A DNA stretch of 64,000 nt, taken from Acidimicrobiaceae bacterium (lineage in GTDB: Bacteria; Actinomycetota; Acidimicrobiia; Acidimicrobiales; Poriferisodalaceae). Shown piece by piece: positions 1 to 9,138 of this stretch (the stretch's first letter is position 1; the number at the start of each line of letters is the position of its first letter). The notes beneath the pieces are model-generated. The model saw nothing but the letters and a program-made list of their open reading frames with translations. It had not been told where the DNA came from and did not search any database. The position numbers and the translations under genes are program-made. The DNA lies in contig CAJJCB010000024.1 of NCBI GenBank assembly GCA_905182565.1, forward strand, positions 124,001 to 188,000, written 5' to 3'.

Positions 1-412
1 TTCGGAATCCTTCAGGATCAAACCAACTTTCCAATTGGCGTTCAAGAACCATTTCTACCGTCCAGCCGCTTTGCTCTCTATGCCAAGAAAAAGCTTTGTT
101 ATTTATGGTGCACCATTCTTCTTCGTCTTGGCCTGGGCGAAACGACCTAGTCTCGATGTCAGTAGTTTGCTCCAGGGGTAACTCGCAGTCCATTCGGAAG
201 AGGTCTCTCTGGAAAGTGAATTTGAGTTGTTGTAGATCAGAATCAGTAGCTGGCGTTGGATTATCAATCCACAGCGAAATTTTCCCATTGTGTTGATCTA
301 AGATTTTTGTTAGAGCATCGGCTAGAGCGCCTTTGGTCCATTGCTCAGCATCGACTTCTATGGTTGTTCCGTCTCTGTCGGTACCAACTATGATTTTTGA
401 TTCTTCGTTCAC
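1..412 (-). CDS. mshD: Mycothiol synthase (mycothiol acetyltransferase), N-terminal part
   Basis: The reading frame starts at GTG 412 and runs off the left edge, giving 137 residues. The translation contains a TRSFRPGQDEEEW segment, then INNKAF, then SGWT, then WFDPEGF. In actinobacterial MshD the same string of motifs occurs where the first GNAT domain ends and the second begins. MshD acetylates Cys-GlcN-Ins with acetyl-CoA in the last step of mycothiol synthesis. The frame has a TGA stop 15 nt upstream of the GTG, and a TAAGTT hexamer lies 7 nt before it, so the transcript is probably leaderless. The acetyl-CoA site of the second domain lies outside the window. It is divergent from nth. The identification is by motif recognition only. 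Confidence 0.82.
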   Translation of the reverse strand, partial: MNEESKIIVGTDRDGTTIEVDAEQWTKGALADALTKILDQHNGKISLWIDNPTPATDSDLQQLKFTFQRDLFRMDCELPLEQTTDIETRSFRPGQDEEEWCTINNKAFSWHREQSGWTVEMVLERQLESWFDPEGFR

Positions 413-505
413 TGCATTAAACTTATCTCATATATTGATAGTCATCGAAGTAATAATAGACATGGTTCTGAATAAGATCGACATTTGTTTAGGCATAAGT
501 GAGCG
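413..505. promoter_or_regulatory. Divergent promoter region between mshD and nth
   Basis: These 93 bp separate two divergent genes. On the minus strand TAAGTT (425 to 420) lies 7 nt before the mshD GTG. On the plus strand TTGATA (435-440) and TAGACA (457-462) are 16 bp apart and could serve nth, leaving a leader of about 35 nt. The plus-strand boxes are weak matches and are an inference. Confidence 0.35.
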
Positions 506-1147
506 ATGGGCAAACCAAGATCACCAGTAGGGCGGGCGACTCTAGTACATGCTCGTCTGAAAAAAGAATATGCCGCACATTGCGAGCTGGTGTACAGCAA
601 TGCTTTTGAACTTCTAGTTGCGACTATTCTGTCCGCTCAATGCACTGATGTTCGAGTTAACGCCACGACACCAGCCTTGTTTAATTATTATCCTGATCCG
701 TTTGCTATGGCATCAGCCGAGCTTACTCACTTAGAAGAATTGATTCGTTCAACCGGTTTCTACAGGAATAAGGCGAAAAATTTATCACGAATGGCAAATC
801 AGCTGCTGGACTCTCACGACGGCGAGGTCCCGCAGAGTAGGAAACAACTTGTTGAGCTGGCGGGGGTAGGTAGAAAGACAGCAAACGTTATTAGATCAGT
901 GGCTTTCGGTTTACCAGGTTTACCAGTCGATACACATGTTGGGCGTTTGGCCCGTCGGCTATCGCTTACAGAGGAAGAGGACCCTGAGCGAGTTGAGATG
1001 GTGTTGAATCCGTTAATCCCCAAAAAAGAAAGAGGCGAGTTCAGTCTGCGACTAATTTTGCACGGACGTCAAGTGTGTTTCGCTCGAAACCCTAAATGTG
1101 GTGACTGTTTATTGAATGATTTTTGTCCCAGCGCGTTTATGGTCTAG
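506..1147 (+). CDS. nth: Endonuclease III, DNA glycosylase/AP lyase
   Basis: This 213-residue protein has the full Nth layout. A helix-hairpin-helix, LAGVGRKTANV, lies near residues 118-128 and includes the lyase Lys124. The VDTHVGR segment carries the catalytic Asp142. The C-terminal [4Fe-4S] ligands Cys191, Cys198, Cys201 and Cys207 show the C-x6-C-x2-C-x5-C spacing. The enzyme removes oxidised pyrimidines and nicks the abasic site in base excision repair. Length is normal for the family. The ATG at 506 gives a short N-terminus without an obvious ribosome binding site. It is separated by 47 bp from the CitE-like gene, which has its own ribosome binding site. Confidence 0.95.
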   Translation: MGKPRSPVGRATLVHARLKKEYAAHCELVYSNAFELLVATILSAQCTDVRVNATTPALFNYYPDPFAMASAELTHLEELIRSTGFYRNKAKNLSRMANQLLDSHDGEVPQSRKQLVELAGVGRKTANVIRSVAFGLPGLPVDTHVGRLARRLSLTEEEDPERVEMVLNPLIPKKERGEFSLRLILHGRQVCFARNPKCGDCLLNDFCPSAFMV

Positions 1148-1194
1148 AGAAGTTCACTAAGTTACTACTAGCAGCTGTATAGCAAGGAGTTATT

Positions 1195-2088
1195 ATGACA
1201 ATTCGACGGGCGGCTCATTTCGTACCTGGTGCAAACGAAAAAATGTTAAGTAAGTCTTTAGATACAGAAGCTGACAGCTTGATTCTTGATCTTGAGGATG
1301 CTGTAACACCAGATAATAAGAGTATCGCTCGATCAGTTGTTGCCGGCTGGCTTAGGGATGTAGATTTTGGACGCCAAGAGAAGGTAGTGCGAATCAATGA
1401 TTTGCATAGTCCTTGGGCCGAAGAAGATATAGCCGAGACTATGGCCAACCCTCCTGATGCCTACCTTGTTCCTAAGGTTAATTCGGCGACCGAGATTGCT
1501 CAGTTAGATCAAATAATCGAAGGACATGAAATTAGCAATGGATACGACGTTGGGTCGGTGAAGCTACTAGTTCTAGGAACCGAGACGCCTCTTGGGTTGC
1601 TGAACATAAAGGATCTGGCATCCCATAAACGCGTTGAAGCGTTGACCTGGGGAGCGGAAGATCTTTCTGCTGCGATCGGATCGCGAGGGAACAGAGACCT
1701 GCATGGCGCATATCTGCCGGTCTTTGAATATGCACGAATAATGTGCTTAGTTGGTGCGACGGCTTGGCACAAGCAGCCGCTTGACACGGTTTTCGTTGAC
1801 TTTAATGATCCAGATGGTTTGAAAGCCGAATGCCTGGCCTCAGCAGCGATGGGATTCACTGGGAAAATTACGATTCATCCGAATCAGATTAATATAGTGA
1901 ATGAAGCGTTTACTCCATCTGAAGCTGAGGTGTCAGAGGCTAAAGAACTCTTGCTCTTGTTCGCCGAGAACGAGGCAAAGGGCCTTATGGCATTCAGCTA
2001 TAAAGGCACAATGGTAGATGTCCCGCATCTGACGAGAGCTAAGAAAATAGTGGAACTCTCGGAGTTACTGTCAGGTAATGCAACTTAA
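1195..2088 (+). CDS. CoA-ester lyase of the HpcH/HpaI-CitE family
   Basis: This 297-residue TIM-barrel lyase has family signatures: ILDLEDAV (residues 30-37) with metal-binding acidic residues, the active-site region VVRIND around Arg66, GTETPLG with Glu130, WGAEDLSAAIG at 152-162, and KITIHPNQI at 224-232. Relatives cleave malyl-CoA, citramalyl-CoA or similar beta-hydroxyacyl-CoA esters. There is no citD or citF nearby, so it is unlikely to be a citrate lyase subunit; the exact substrate cannot be read from the sequence. AAGGAG lies a few bases before the ATG. The 3' end overlaps the convergent small gene by 4 nt. Confidence 0.85.
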   Translation: MTIRRAAHFVPGANEKMLSKSLDTEADSLILDLEDAVTPDNKSIARSVVAGWLRDVDFGRQEKVVRINDLHSPWAEEDIAETMANPPDAYLVPKVNSATEIAQLDQIIEGHEISNGYDVGSVKLLVLGTETPLGLLNIKDLASHKRVEALTWGAEDLSAAIGSRGNRDLHGAYLPVFEYARIMCLVGATAWHKQPLDTVFVDFNDPDGLKAECLASAAMGFTGKITIHPNQINIVNEAFTPSEAEVSEAKELLLLFAENEAKGLMAFSYKGTMVDVPHLTRAKKIVELSELLSGNAT

Positions 2089-2276
2089 CTTTTTAAACCT
2101 TCAGCAGCTTTAGATAGCCTTCGTCGGGCCATCCTAAGGCTGCGGTCCACTTCGTAGAGATCGACAGCCACATTTTCGTTGATTGTGCCGAGTAATTCGT
2201 CTGCAGATGCGACCAAGCGTTCTCCTAGTTCTTGGACAGCAGTTTCAATAGAAGATAGCTCCGCTTTCGTAACCAT
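2085..2276 (-). CDS. Small helical protein of unknown function
   Basis: This 63-residue frame begins with ATG at 2276 and encodes a charged, almost entirely helix-forming protein with heptad-like spacing (SSIETAVQELGERL, then VDRSLRMARRRLSKA). No known domain is recognised. TATGGT sits exactly 6 nt before the ATG, the leaderless pattern seen at other genes in this window, which supports real expression. It converges on the CitE-like gene with a 4-nt overlap and is divergent from hisD. It could be a DNA-associated or scaffold helix, but nothing in the sequence fixes a role. Confidence 0.6.
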   Translation of the reverse strand: MVTKAELSSIETAVQELGERLVASADELLGTINENVAVDLYEVDRSLRMARRRLSKAAEGLKS

Positions 2277-2337
2277 GTTGGAACCATAGCGTTGAAATTG
2301 GCAATCAGTTTGTTAATCGGCATTAGGTCACAGCTAG

Positions 2338-3663
2338 TTGGGCGGTACCCTCGAAAGGGTGTTCAATCGGCTGGATCTTAGAGGAACAAAAAAACCGCTT
2401 GGTGAGCTGCTGCCTCAGTTGGCTATAGATGCAATTGCGCCTCGCGAAACTGTTCGAGCGCTGCTAGATGAAGTGCGTCTAGGAGGCGATAAGTCTGTCC
2501 GCGATTTGACCATAAGATTCGATGGCGTTGACGTGCCAGTCGCTGTAGTCAGCGCACATATGCTTGAAGAAGCTTGGAATATGATTGACGAGTCGTTGCG
2601 AGAAGCTTTAATAGTTGCGCATGACCGCATTCTAAATTTTCACCTTGGCGAAGTGCACAATGAACATACTCAAGACTCTGGTGGGGTTTCAATTAGTAGC
2701 GTGGCTCAGCCCGTTGACCGGGTTGGGGTTTATGTGCCTGGCGGCTTAGCTGCTTACCCATCCACAGTCTTGATGACAGTACTTCCTGCATTAGCAGCCG
2801 GCGTGCAAGACGTGGTTCTGTGCACCCCACCGGACGGAGTCGGTGAGGCATCGAAGGTGGTATTAGCTGCTGCGTATCTTTGCGGCGTCACAGAAATCTT
2901 TCTTGCAGGGGGAGTTCAAGCAATAGCAGCAATGACCTATGGAACCGAGAGCTTAAAAGCTGTTGATGTAATTGCTGGACCTGGTAACGCGTGGGTCGCT
3001 ATGGCGAAACAAGAAGTCGCTGGTCAAGTTGGTATCGCATCTGCTTTTGCAGGCCCATCAGAAATAGCTGTGATAGCAGATCATACTTGCCCTCCAAGTT
3101 CAGCTGCTGTAGATCTGGTCTTACAAGCAGAGCATGGGCCTGGCGGCAGGGCCTGGCTGATTACATGGGATGCAGCTTACGCAGATGAAGTTGAGAGTGC
3201 CACAAAGGAAATTGTTTCGCTTTCGCCTAGGTCTTTGGAAACACGCGCAACAATTAAGACTGGCGGTTTCGTATGTCTTGTCGATGACCCGTTACAGGCG
3301 ATAGCCGTAGTTAACGTTCTTGCACCGGAGCATCTGCAACTTATGTTTGAGGGTGCCAGGTCTTTCCTCGGACAGATCCGACATGCTGGAGCTGTGTTCA
3401 TTGGGAATTGGGCGCCTGCGTCGATAGGAGATTACGTAGCAGGACCATCTCATGTTCTTCCAACATCCGGCACAGCCAGGTTTAGCGGTGCTTTGGGTGT
3501 AGCTGATTTTCAGAAAAAAATGCACATCGTGGAAGTAAGCAAAGATGGTTTTGACGAGCTACGAGGTGTAGTCGCCGAGCTAGCAGTAGCAGAAGGTCTT
3601 TGGGCCCATGGTGTTTCTGTTTCTGAACGAGAACGTTGGGCAAACGGCGGTGTATCAAAGTGA
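2338..3663 (+). CDS. hisD: Histidinol dehydrogenase
   Basis: HisD oxidises L-histidinol to L-histidine in two NAD-dependent steps. The 441-residue protein carries the zinc ligands Gln263 and His266 (LQAEHG), Asp365 (SIGDYV) and His424 (LWAHG), and the catalytic pair Glu331-His332 (APEHLQL). The start is uncertain. TTG at 2338 opens the frame, but GTG at 2359 gives VFNRLDLRG, close to the usual family N-terminus; neither has a well-placed ribosome binding site. It is the first gene of the his operon, and hisC begins inside its stop codon (GTGA overlap). hisG, hisE and hisI are not in the window. Confidence 0.96.
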   Translation: MGGTLERVFNRLDLRGTKKPLGELLPQLAIDAIAPRETVRALLDEVRLGGDKSVRDLTIRFDGVDVPVAVVSAHMLEEAWNMIDESLREALIVAHDRILNFHLGEVHNEHTQDSGGVSISSVAQPVDRVGVYVPGGLAAYPSTVLMTVLPALAAGVQDVVLCTPPDGVGEASKVVLAAAYLCGVTEIFLAGGVQAIAAMTYGTESLKAVDVIAGPGNAWVAMAKQEVAGQVGIASAFAGPSEIAVIADHTCPPSSAAVDLVLQAEHGPGGRAWLITWDAAYADEVESATKEIVSLSPRSLETRATIKTGGFVCLVDDPLQAIAVVNVLAPEHLQLMFEGARSFLGQIRHAGAVFIGNWAPASIGDYVAGPSHVLPTSGTARFSGALGVADFQKKMHIVEVSKDGFDELRGVVAELAVAEGLWAHGVSVSERERWANGGVSK

Positions 3664-4736
3664 AGCGTCCACCGGTACGAGATGACTTAGTTGCGATGAA
3701 CGGTTACCACTCGCCTCAGATGGACGTTGAGATTCGTTTAAACACAAATGAAGCGCCAGAGCCTCCACCTGAAATGTTTATGAAAAGACTGTTGGAAGAG
3801 TTGTCCAAACTCCATCTGAACAGATACCCGGACCGGACCTCCAGCGAGCTAAGAGCCAGCCTGGCAAAGTTGCATAAAGTAGACCCATCAGAAGTTTTTG
3901 TTGCAAATGGGTCTAACGAAGTTTTACAGACGATCTGTTTAACATTTGGCGGAAGCGGCAGGGTGGCGGCTTCGTTTGAGCCTACTTACGCTATGTATAG
4001 CCAGATTGCGCGCAGCACACAGATGAAGGTTGTTGAAGGGCGCAGAGACGAACATTACCGAGTAAGTGTTAATGAGCTGGAGAGGGTTCTGGAAACCTAT
4101 GAACCAGCAATCACGTTTCTTTGCTCTCCGAACAATCCGACTGGGACGCCAGAACGCCCAGAATTGATCGAACGCGCGCTCGAAATTTCTTCAGGTCTTG
4201 TTGTGGTCGATGAAGCATATGGCCAGTTTGCCAAGTTCACAGCTCTTGATTTTTTGAGGGCTCCCGAACCACCCGAATCGTTGATAGTCACGCGAACATT
4301 CTCTAAGACTTGGTCCATGGCGGGAGCTAGGTTGGGTTATTGCGTTGCGCCGTCGTGGATCATCGAGGAATTTGACAAAGTTGTATTGCCGTACCATGTT
4401 GACGCAATAAAACAAGTAGCAGGGCGGTTAGCTCTTGACTTTGTGCCGGAGATGGATGAGCGAGTCGATAGAATATCCGCAGAAAGAAACAAGATCGAAA
4501 ATGCGCTTCGAGAGTTAGGTCTAGTGGTCTGGCCTTCTGAAGCGAATTTTGTTTTGTTTCGTTCGACGAATCCTCTGTTCCCCGGAAACCTCATTTGGGA
4601 GTACTTACTCGACCGCTCTATATTGGTGAGGAATTGTTCTAGCTGGCCGCTGCTGGAAGGTTGCCTTCGGGTGACGGTAGGCAGTCCAAACGAAAATGAC
4701 CGTTTTATAGGTGCTCTTCAGGAGATAATCGCATGA
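3660..4736 (+). CDS. hisC: Histidinol-phosphate aminotransferase
   Basis: HisC is a PLP-dependent fold-type I aminotransferase that converts imidazole acetol phosphate to histidinol phosphate using glutamate. From GTG 3660 the protein has 358 residues. The PLP lysine is Lys216 in TRTFSKTWSMAGAR, and the cofactor-binding Asp184 and Tyr187 lie in VVVDEAYGQF. CSPNNPTGT (155-163) is the usual N-P-x-G segment. An upstream TTG at 3636 also opens the frame, but it would overlap hisD by 28 nt. The GTGA overlap with the hisD stop is the more likely, translationally coupled start. hisB overlaps the 3' end by ATGA. Confidence 0.95.
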   Translation: MKRPPVRDDLVAMNGYHSPQMDVEIRLNTNEAPEPPPEMFMKRLLEELSKLHLNRYPDRTSSELRASLAKLHKVDPSEVFVANGSNEVLQTICLTFGGSGRVAASFEPTYAMYSQIARSTQMKVVEGRRDEHYRVSVNELERVLETYEPAITFLCSPNNPTGTPERPELIERALEISSGLVVVDEAYGQFAKFTALDFLRAPEPPESLIVTRTFSKTWSMAGARLGYCVAPSWIIEEFDKVVLPYHVDAIKQVAGRLALDFVPEMDERVDRISAERNKIENALRELGLVVWPSEANFVLFRSTNPLFPGNLIWEYLLDRSILVRNCSSWPLLEGCLRVTVGSPNENDRFIGALQEIIA

Positions 4737-5323
4737 CTCGTCAAGCTACCCGGCAACGTAAGACTAAAGAAACTGATATCGCGCTCACTCTCGATATCGA
4801 TGGAACTGGATTAGTTGAAGTAGAAACAGGATTACCATTTTTTGATCACATGCTTGCTCAGTTAGCGAAACATGCGCGATTTGATCTAACTGTCAGGTGT
4901 GAAGGTGATTTAGAAATTGACTCCCACCACACGGTGGAAGATGTAGGAATTGCTATAGGGGAGGCCCTTAGAGAGGCGCTTGGTTCTAAAGCCGGCGTTA
5001 AGAGATTCTCGTCAATATCTGTTCCTTTAGACGAGGCCGCAGTAGAAGTAATTCTGGATTTGTCGGGTCGCCCGTTTCTTCTCTACGACGTCATGCCTCC
5101 CGGAGAAAAAATTTTAGGAGACCCTCCTTTTGATCCGCAGCTTTGTGAAGAGTTTTGGAGGGCGTTGGTGATGGCTTCGGGAGTTACACTCCATATTGTT
5201 ATGTTGAGAGGCCGTAACACTCACCATATTATTGAGGCTAGTTTTAAAGCTGTTGCGCGAGCCTTTCATGATGCGTCAATAGTCGTTGATGATGTTGTTC
5301 CTTCGACTAAAGGGATTTTGTGA
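4733..5323 (+). CDS. hisB: Imidazoleglycerol-phosphate dehydratase
   Basis: This is the monofunctional HisB of 196 residues, which dehydrates imidazole glycerol phosphate to imidazole acetol phosphate using bound manganese. The two His-rich metal motifs are present: FFDHML plus DSHHTVED (about residues 37-42 and 63-70), and GRNTHHIIEA (about 160-169). The C-terminal PSTKG motif is also present. No N-terminal phosphatase domain is fused. It starts at ATG 4733 in an ATGA overlap with hisC and ends in a GTGA overlap with hisH, so translation of the three genes is coupled. Confidence 0.96.
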   Translation: MTRQATRQRKTKETDIALTLDIDGTGLVEVETGLPFFDHMLAQLAKHARFDLTVRCEGDLEIDSHHTVEDVGIAIGEALREALGSKAGVKRFSSISVPLDEAAVEVILDLSGRPFLLYDVMPPGEKILGDPPFDPQLCEEFWRALVMASGVTLHIVMLRGRNTHHIIEASFKAVARAFHDASIVVDDVVPSTKGIL

Positions 5324-5958
5324 ATCGAGCAGACGAGGCACCTTTAGTTGCCGTGCTTGACTATGGAATTGGTAATTTACGATCAGCGCAAAAGGGACTA
5401 GAACGGGCGGGCGCTGATGCTCGTCTGACTTCAGACGAAGCTCTTGTGAAAGACGCATTAGGGGTTGTGCTCCCAGGTGTTGGGCACTTTGGAACCTGTA
5501 TGGCTAACTTGAAACTTTCTGGGTTAGATGAAGTCGTGCGAGGAGTGGTCTCTCGCAACCAACCATTTCTGGGAATTTGCGTTGGAATGCAAATGATGTT
5601 TGAGTCTTCAGAAGAAGCACCTAATGTGCCCGGACTTGGTATATTGCCGGGCGCAGTTCGAAAGCTCCCTCCTGGTCTTACCAGGCCACAGATGCAATGG
5701 AACAGGCTCGATATTAAGAAGCCGAAATGCAGACTTCTTAACGGCATCGCTGAGGAAACTTGGATGTATTTTGTACATAGTTACGCAGCTGATACCGATG
5801 AAAATTTAGTTGCGGCGACGTGCGAGTACGGTACTTCCGTAACGGCGCTAATAGAGCTTGATAATATCTGGGCAACTCAATTCCATCCCGAAAAATCTGG
5901 ATTGGATGGCCAGAAGGTGACAAAAAATTTTGTTGACCTCCTTTCTGGGAGTAAGTAG
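5320..5958 (+). CDS. hisH: Imidazole glycerol phosphate synthase, glutaminase subunit
   Basis: HisH is the class I glutamine amidotransferase subunit that passes ammonia to HisF. The 212-residue protein has the oxyanion strand LPGVGHF (51-57), the nucleophile Cys87 in GICVGMQ, and the His189/Glu191 pair in QFHPEKS, so the triad is complete. An N-terminal DYGIGNLRS motif is typical. It starts at GTG 5320 in a GTGA overlap with hisB. The next gene, hisA, starts within the TAG stop (TAGTG), separating hisH from its partner hisF by one gene. Confidence 0.95.
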   Translation: MNRADEAPLVAVLDYGIGNLRSAQKGLERAGADARLTSDEALVKDALGVVLPGVGHFGTCMANLKLSGLDEVVRGVVSRNQPFLGICVGMQMMFESSEEAPNVPGLGILPGAVRKLPPGLTRPQMQWNRLDIKKPKCRLLNGIAEETWMYFVHSYAADTDENLVAATCEYGTSVTALIELDNIWATQFHPEKSGLDGQKVTKNFVDLLSGSK

Positions 5959-6692
5959 TGAGTTTTGACCTGTATCCCGCTATAGACATTCGAGAAGGAC
6001 GCTGTGTTCGACTCCGTCAAGGCGATTATGATCGAGAGGTTCGTTACGATTCAGATCCAGCTGATGTCGCCCTGTCTTTTGAAGCTGCTGGTGCCTCTTG
6101 GATCCACGTCGTTGATCTAGATGCTGCCCGCTCGGGTATTGCAACGAATAAAGATGTTATTCGTAGAATCGTCGATGCTGTCAGTGTGCCAGTGCAAAGC
6201 GGTGGCGGAATTCGTTCGGTCGAGGCAGCACAAGCGCTATTTGATGTTGGGGTTGTGAGATGTGTTCTCGGAACGGCTGCTATTGAAACTCCAGAGTTAG
6301 CGGAAGATCTCCTTTCGTTAGGATTCCGAGTCGCTGTTGGTCTCGATGTGCGTGGCGAAGAGGTAGCAATACGTGGTTGGGAAATCGGAAGCGGAAAATC
6401 TATTTTTGAAGTGTTGCCCAGGTTTGAAAATACTGGTGTTGAGGCTGTGATTGTGACTCAAATAAATAATGATGGCATGGGTGATGGTGCTGATTTAGAG
6501 GGACTTAACAAAGTTATGGCTGCCACTGACCTCACAGTAATCGCCAGCGGTGGTGTCGGTTCTCTAGCCGATATTGAGCGGTTGGCGAGTTTAGGTACCG
6601 GGGAGCGCAGGCTTGGCGGTGTGATCGTCGGGAAAGCGATACACGATGGAAAAATTTCAATTAATGAAGCATTAATGTCGGCTAGGCGCTAG
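5958..6692 (+). CDS. hisA: Phosphoribosylformimino-5-aminoimidazole carboxamide ribotide isomerase
   Basis: HisA is a (beta-alpha)8 isomerase converting ProFAR to PRFAR. The 244-residue protein shows the barrel phosphate-binding motifs VQSGGGIRS and ASGGVGS, the N-terminal acid in [10 protein letters not shown], and an acidic active-site loop [11 protein letters not shown] where many relatives have TDIxRDG. In many actinobacteria this gene is the dual HisA/TrpF enzyme PriA. Here a separate trpF exists at 14372, so dual activity is not required. Start GTG 5958 overlaps the hisH stop by one base, and hisF starts in the same manner at the 3' end. Confidence 0.94.
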   Translation: MSFDLYPAIDIREGRCVRLRQGDYDREVRYDSDPADVALSFEAAGASWIHVVDLDAARSGIATNKDVIRRIVDAVSVPVQSGGGIRSVEAAQALFDVGVVRCVLGTAAIETPELAEDLLSLGFRVAVGLDVRGEEVAIRGWEIGSGKSIFEVLPRFENTGVEAVIVTQINNDGMGDGADLEGLNKVMAATDLTVIASGGVGSLADIERLASLGTGERRLGGVIVGKAIHDGKISINEALMSARR

Positions 6693-7468
6693 TGAAGACT
6701 GTACGAGTCATTCCTTGCCTAGACGTCGACGCAGGCAGGGTTGTGAAGGGAGTTAATTTTGTAGGTCTTAAAGATGCTGGTGACCCAGTTGAGTTGGCGG
6801 GACAATACGACCAGCAAGGTGCTGACGAGATTATTTTTCTTGACATAACAGCTAGCTCGGATAATCGAAACACGATAGTTGAGTTAGCCCATAGGGCTGC
6901 AGAACAGGTTTATATTCCATTCACAATCGGCGGTGGAATACGTTCGGTAAGCGATGCTCGGCAGCTTTTGCGGGCAGGCGCAGACAAAATTTCGCTTAAT
7001 TCGGCAGCTGTTGAAAGCCCAAGTCTTATAACGCAAATTTCTGAGGAATTTGGAAGCCAATGCACGGTTGTGGCGATTGACGCCAAGACTAATGGCGATG
7101 GAACATGGAACGTTTTTGTAAAAGGCGGACGCGAAGATACTGGCCTTGATGCTTTGGAGTGGGCCAAGAGCGTCGTGAACTATGGGGCTGGCGAGATACT
7201 ACTAACCTCCATGGACGGAGATGGAACCAGAAGTGGGTATGACATTGCGCTCACTAAGGCCATCTCTCAAGCAGTTGAAGTACCAGTTATTGCCAGTGGC
7301 GGCGTGGGATCTCTTCAGCATCTAGTTGAAGGAGCGACTGAGGGTGAAGCGTCAGCTGTGCTAGCCGCATCGATTTTTCATTTCGGGGACTATACGATTA
7401 GAGATGCGAAGCTTGCGCTAATAAAGGCGGGCGTAAGTGTGCGACCGCCTATACCTATAGATGAGTAA
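6692..7468 (+). CDS. hisF: Imidazole glycerol phosphate synthase, cyclase subunit
   Basis: HisF uses ammonia from HisH to convert PRFAR into imidazole glycerol phosphate and AICAR. The 258-residue barrel has the catalytic aspartates in [13 protein letters not shown] (Asp11) and VVAIDAK (near residue 130), plus the phosphate-binding loops TIGGGIRS and ASGGVGS and the [15 protein letters not shown] loop. It starts at GTG 6692, overlapping the hisA stop. It is the last gene of the local his operon; the 27-nt gap to the next gene contains a new leaderless-type promoter. Confidence 0.96.
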   Translation: MKTVRVIPCLDVDAGRVVKGVNFVGLKDAGDPVELAGQYDQQGADEIIFLDITASSDNRNTIVELAHRAAEQVYIPFTIGGGIRSVSDARQLLRAGADKISLNSAAVESPSLITQISEEFGSQCTVVAIDAKTNGDGTWNVFVKGGREDTGLDALEWAKSVVNYGAGEILLTSMDGDGTRSGYDIALTKAISQAVEVPVIASGGVGSLQHLVEGATEGEASAVLAASIFHFGDYTIRDAKLALIKAGVSVRPPIPIDE

Positions 7469-7495
7469 CCGGCTAAAATGAGGTAAATTCGCTAT

Positions 7496-9052
7496 ATGGC
7501 ATATCCAGGCAAACACGCTCTACATTCACCTAATAAAACCGCTGTTGTAATGGCAGGTAGCGGGGAACGACTCTCGTACCAAGAGCTTGAAAATCGTTCC
7601 GCTCAGTTCGCTCAAATGATGTGGGCGCAAGGTCTTAGGCCCGGTGATCACATTGCAATATTTGCAGATAATCATATTCGCTATTTCGAGACCTATTGGG
7701 CAGCGATGAGGAGCGGTCTTTATCTCACTACCGTTAACCGGTACCTCACTGCCGATGAAGCTGCCTATATCGTGCAGGACTGTCAAGCAAAAATTTTAGT
7801 AGCTAGTCCTGCGGTAAGGCAGGTGGCCACAGAGATGGTTGCTTCTATTGCCGAATGCCCTATCCGGTTGATGTTCGATGAAGCCGCCGAAGGCTATGAA
7901 TGTTTTCAAGATGTTGTAGCTGAGTTCCCGACTAAGCCTTTAGCGGCCCAGCCGCGAGGGGCGAGGATGTTGTATAGCTCAGGGACTACTGGCAGGCCAA
8001 AGGGCATTAAGCCACCCTTGGACGGCAGCGATATTTCTACCCCTGATATTGTGGGAGCTTCTGTCGTTGGTGGAATATTTGGAATAGGACCGGAACACAC
8101 GTATCTTTCTCCAGCTCCGCTTTACCATTCTGCGCCGCTTGGTTTCACCACAGGAACTCAAGCAATGGGTGGAACCGTAGTCGTGATGGAAAAATTCGAT
8201 CCTATAGAAGCTCTTGTATGTATAGAGAAATATAAAGTAACCCATTCGCAATGGGTGCCGACAATGTTTAGCCGCATGCTGAAGCTTCCTCCTGAGGAGC
8301 GTACACGACATGATTTATCCTCTCATCAGGTAGCAATTCATGCAGCTGCGCCGTGCCCTACGGCAGTCAAACAAGAGATGCTTAACTGGTGGGGCCCAAT
8401 CATTCACGAATATTATGCAGGTACCGAGATGAATGGATTTTGTTACGTGGGCCCACAGGAATGGATTGCACATCCTGGGACTGTGGGTAAATCTTTAATT
8501 GGCGTAATTCATATCTGTGATGATGAGGGCGTTGAAGTTGCGAACGGTGAAGAAGGGGCTATTTACTTTGAAAATACTTCGCAAACTTTTGAATACCATA
8601 ATGCTCCAGAGAAGACAGTTGGGTCTCAGCACCCAGATCATCAGTTGTGGACCACACTTGGTGATATTGGAAAATTAGACGAAGACGGTTTCTTGTATCT
8701 GACAGACCGAAAATCGTTCATGGTTATATCCGGCGGTGTGAATATATACCCACAAGAGATAGAAGATTGCCTCATAATGCATCCAAAGGTTGCAGATGTC
8801 GCGGTTTTTGGTGTTCCTAATATTGATCTTGGTGAAGAAGTGAAGGCAGTAATTCAGTTAGCTGTAGGCATTGAGATTAACGAGGAGCTTGAGAGAGAGC
8901 TACTTAATTATGCGGCGGATCAACTGGCAAAATTCAAGGTACCCAGATCAGTTGATTTTCGAGAGGAACTGCCTCGGCTGCCAACTGGGAAACTATATAA
9001 AAGACTCTTGCGTGATGAGTACTGGGGTAAATCAGGCTCGAAAATAGTGTAG
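7496..9052 (+). CDS. AMP-forming acyl-CoA synthetase/ligase
   Basis: This 518-residue enzyme belongs to the ANL (acyl-CoA synthetase) superfamily, which adenylates a carboxylic acid and transfers it to CoA. The P-loop-like core YSSGTTGRPKG is near residue 160. The adenylate motif YYAGTEMNG lies in the centre, LYLTDRKSFMVISGGVNIYPQEIE is the hinge region, and LPTGKLYKR contains the C-terminal catalytic lysine. The acyl specificity cannot be read. TAAATT sits 6 nt before the ATG, so this gene probably starts its own leaderless transcript although it follows hisF by 27 nt. Confidence 0.9.
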   Translation: MAYPGKHALHSPNKTAVVMAGSGERLSYQELENRSAQFAQMMWAQGLRPGDHIAIFADNHIRYFETYWAAMRSGLYLTTVNRYLTADEAAYIVQDCQAKILVASPAVRQVATEMVASIAECPIRLMFDEAAEGYECFQDVVAEFPTKPLAAQPRGARMLYSSGTTGRPKGIKPPLDGSDISTPDIVGASVVGGIFGIGPEHTYLSPAPLYHSAPLGFTTGTQAMGGTVVVMEKFDPIEALVCIEKYKVTHSQWVPTMFSRMLKLPPEERTRHDLSSHQVAIHAAAPCPTAVKQEMLNWWGPIIHEYYAGTEMNGFCYVGPQEWIAHPGTVGKSLIGVIHICDDEGVEVANGEEGAIYFENTSQTFEYHNAPEKTVGSQHPDHQLWTTLGDIGKLDEDGFLYLTDRKSFMVISGGVNIYPQEIEDCLIMHPKVADVAVFGVPNIDLGEEVKAVIQLAVGIEINEELERELLNYAADQLAKFKVPRSVDFREELPRLPTGKLYKRLLRDEYWGKSGSKIV

Positions 9053-9138
9053 GCGCCTCTCCGGTTAAAAATAATGCGTATGGTGGAACTCTTTTGGAGG
9101 CTTGGCCTACTGGCTAGAATGGACTTGTGTTGAATAGG

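Noticed and set aside
1509-1859. 116-residue minus-strand frame inside the CitE-like gene
   Set aside because: Shadow frame, opposite a well-supported enzyme.
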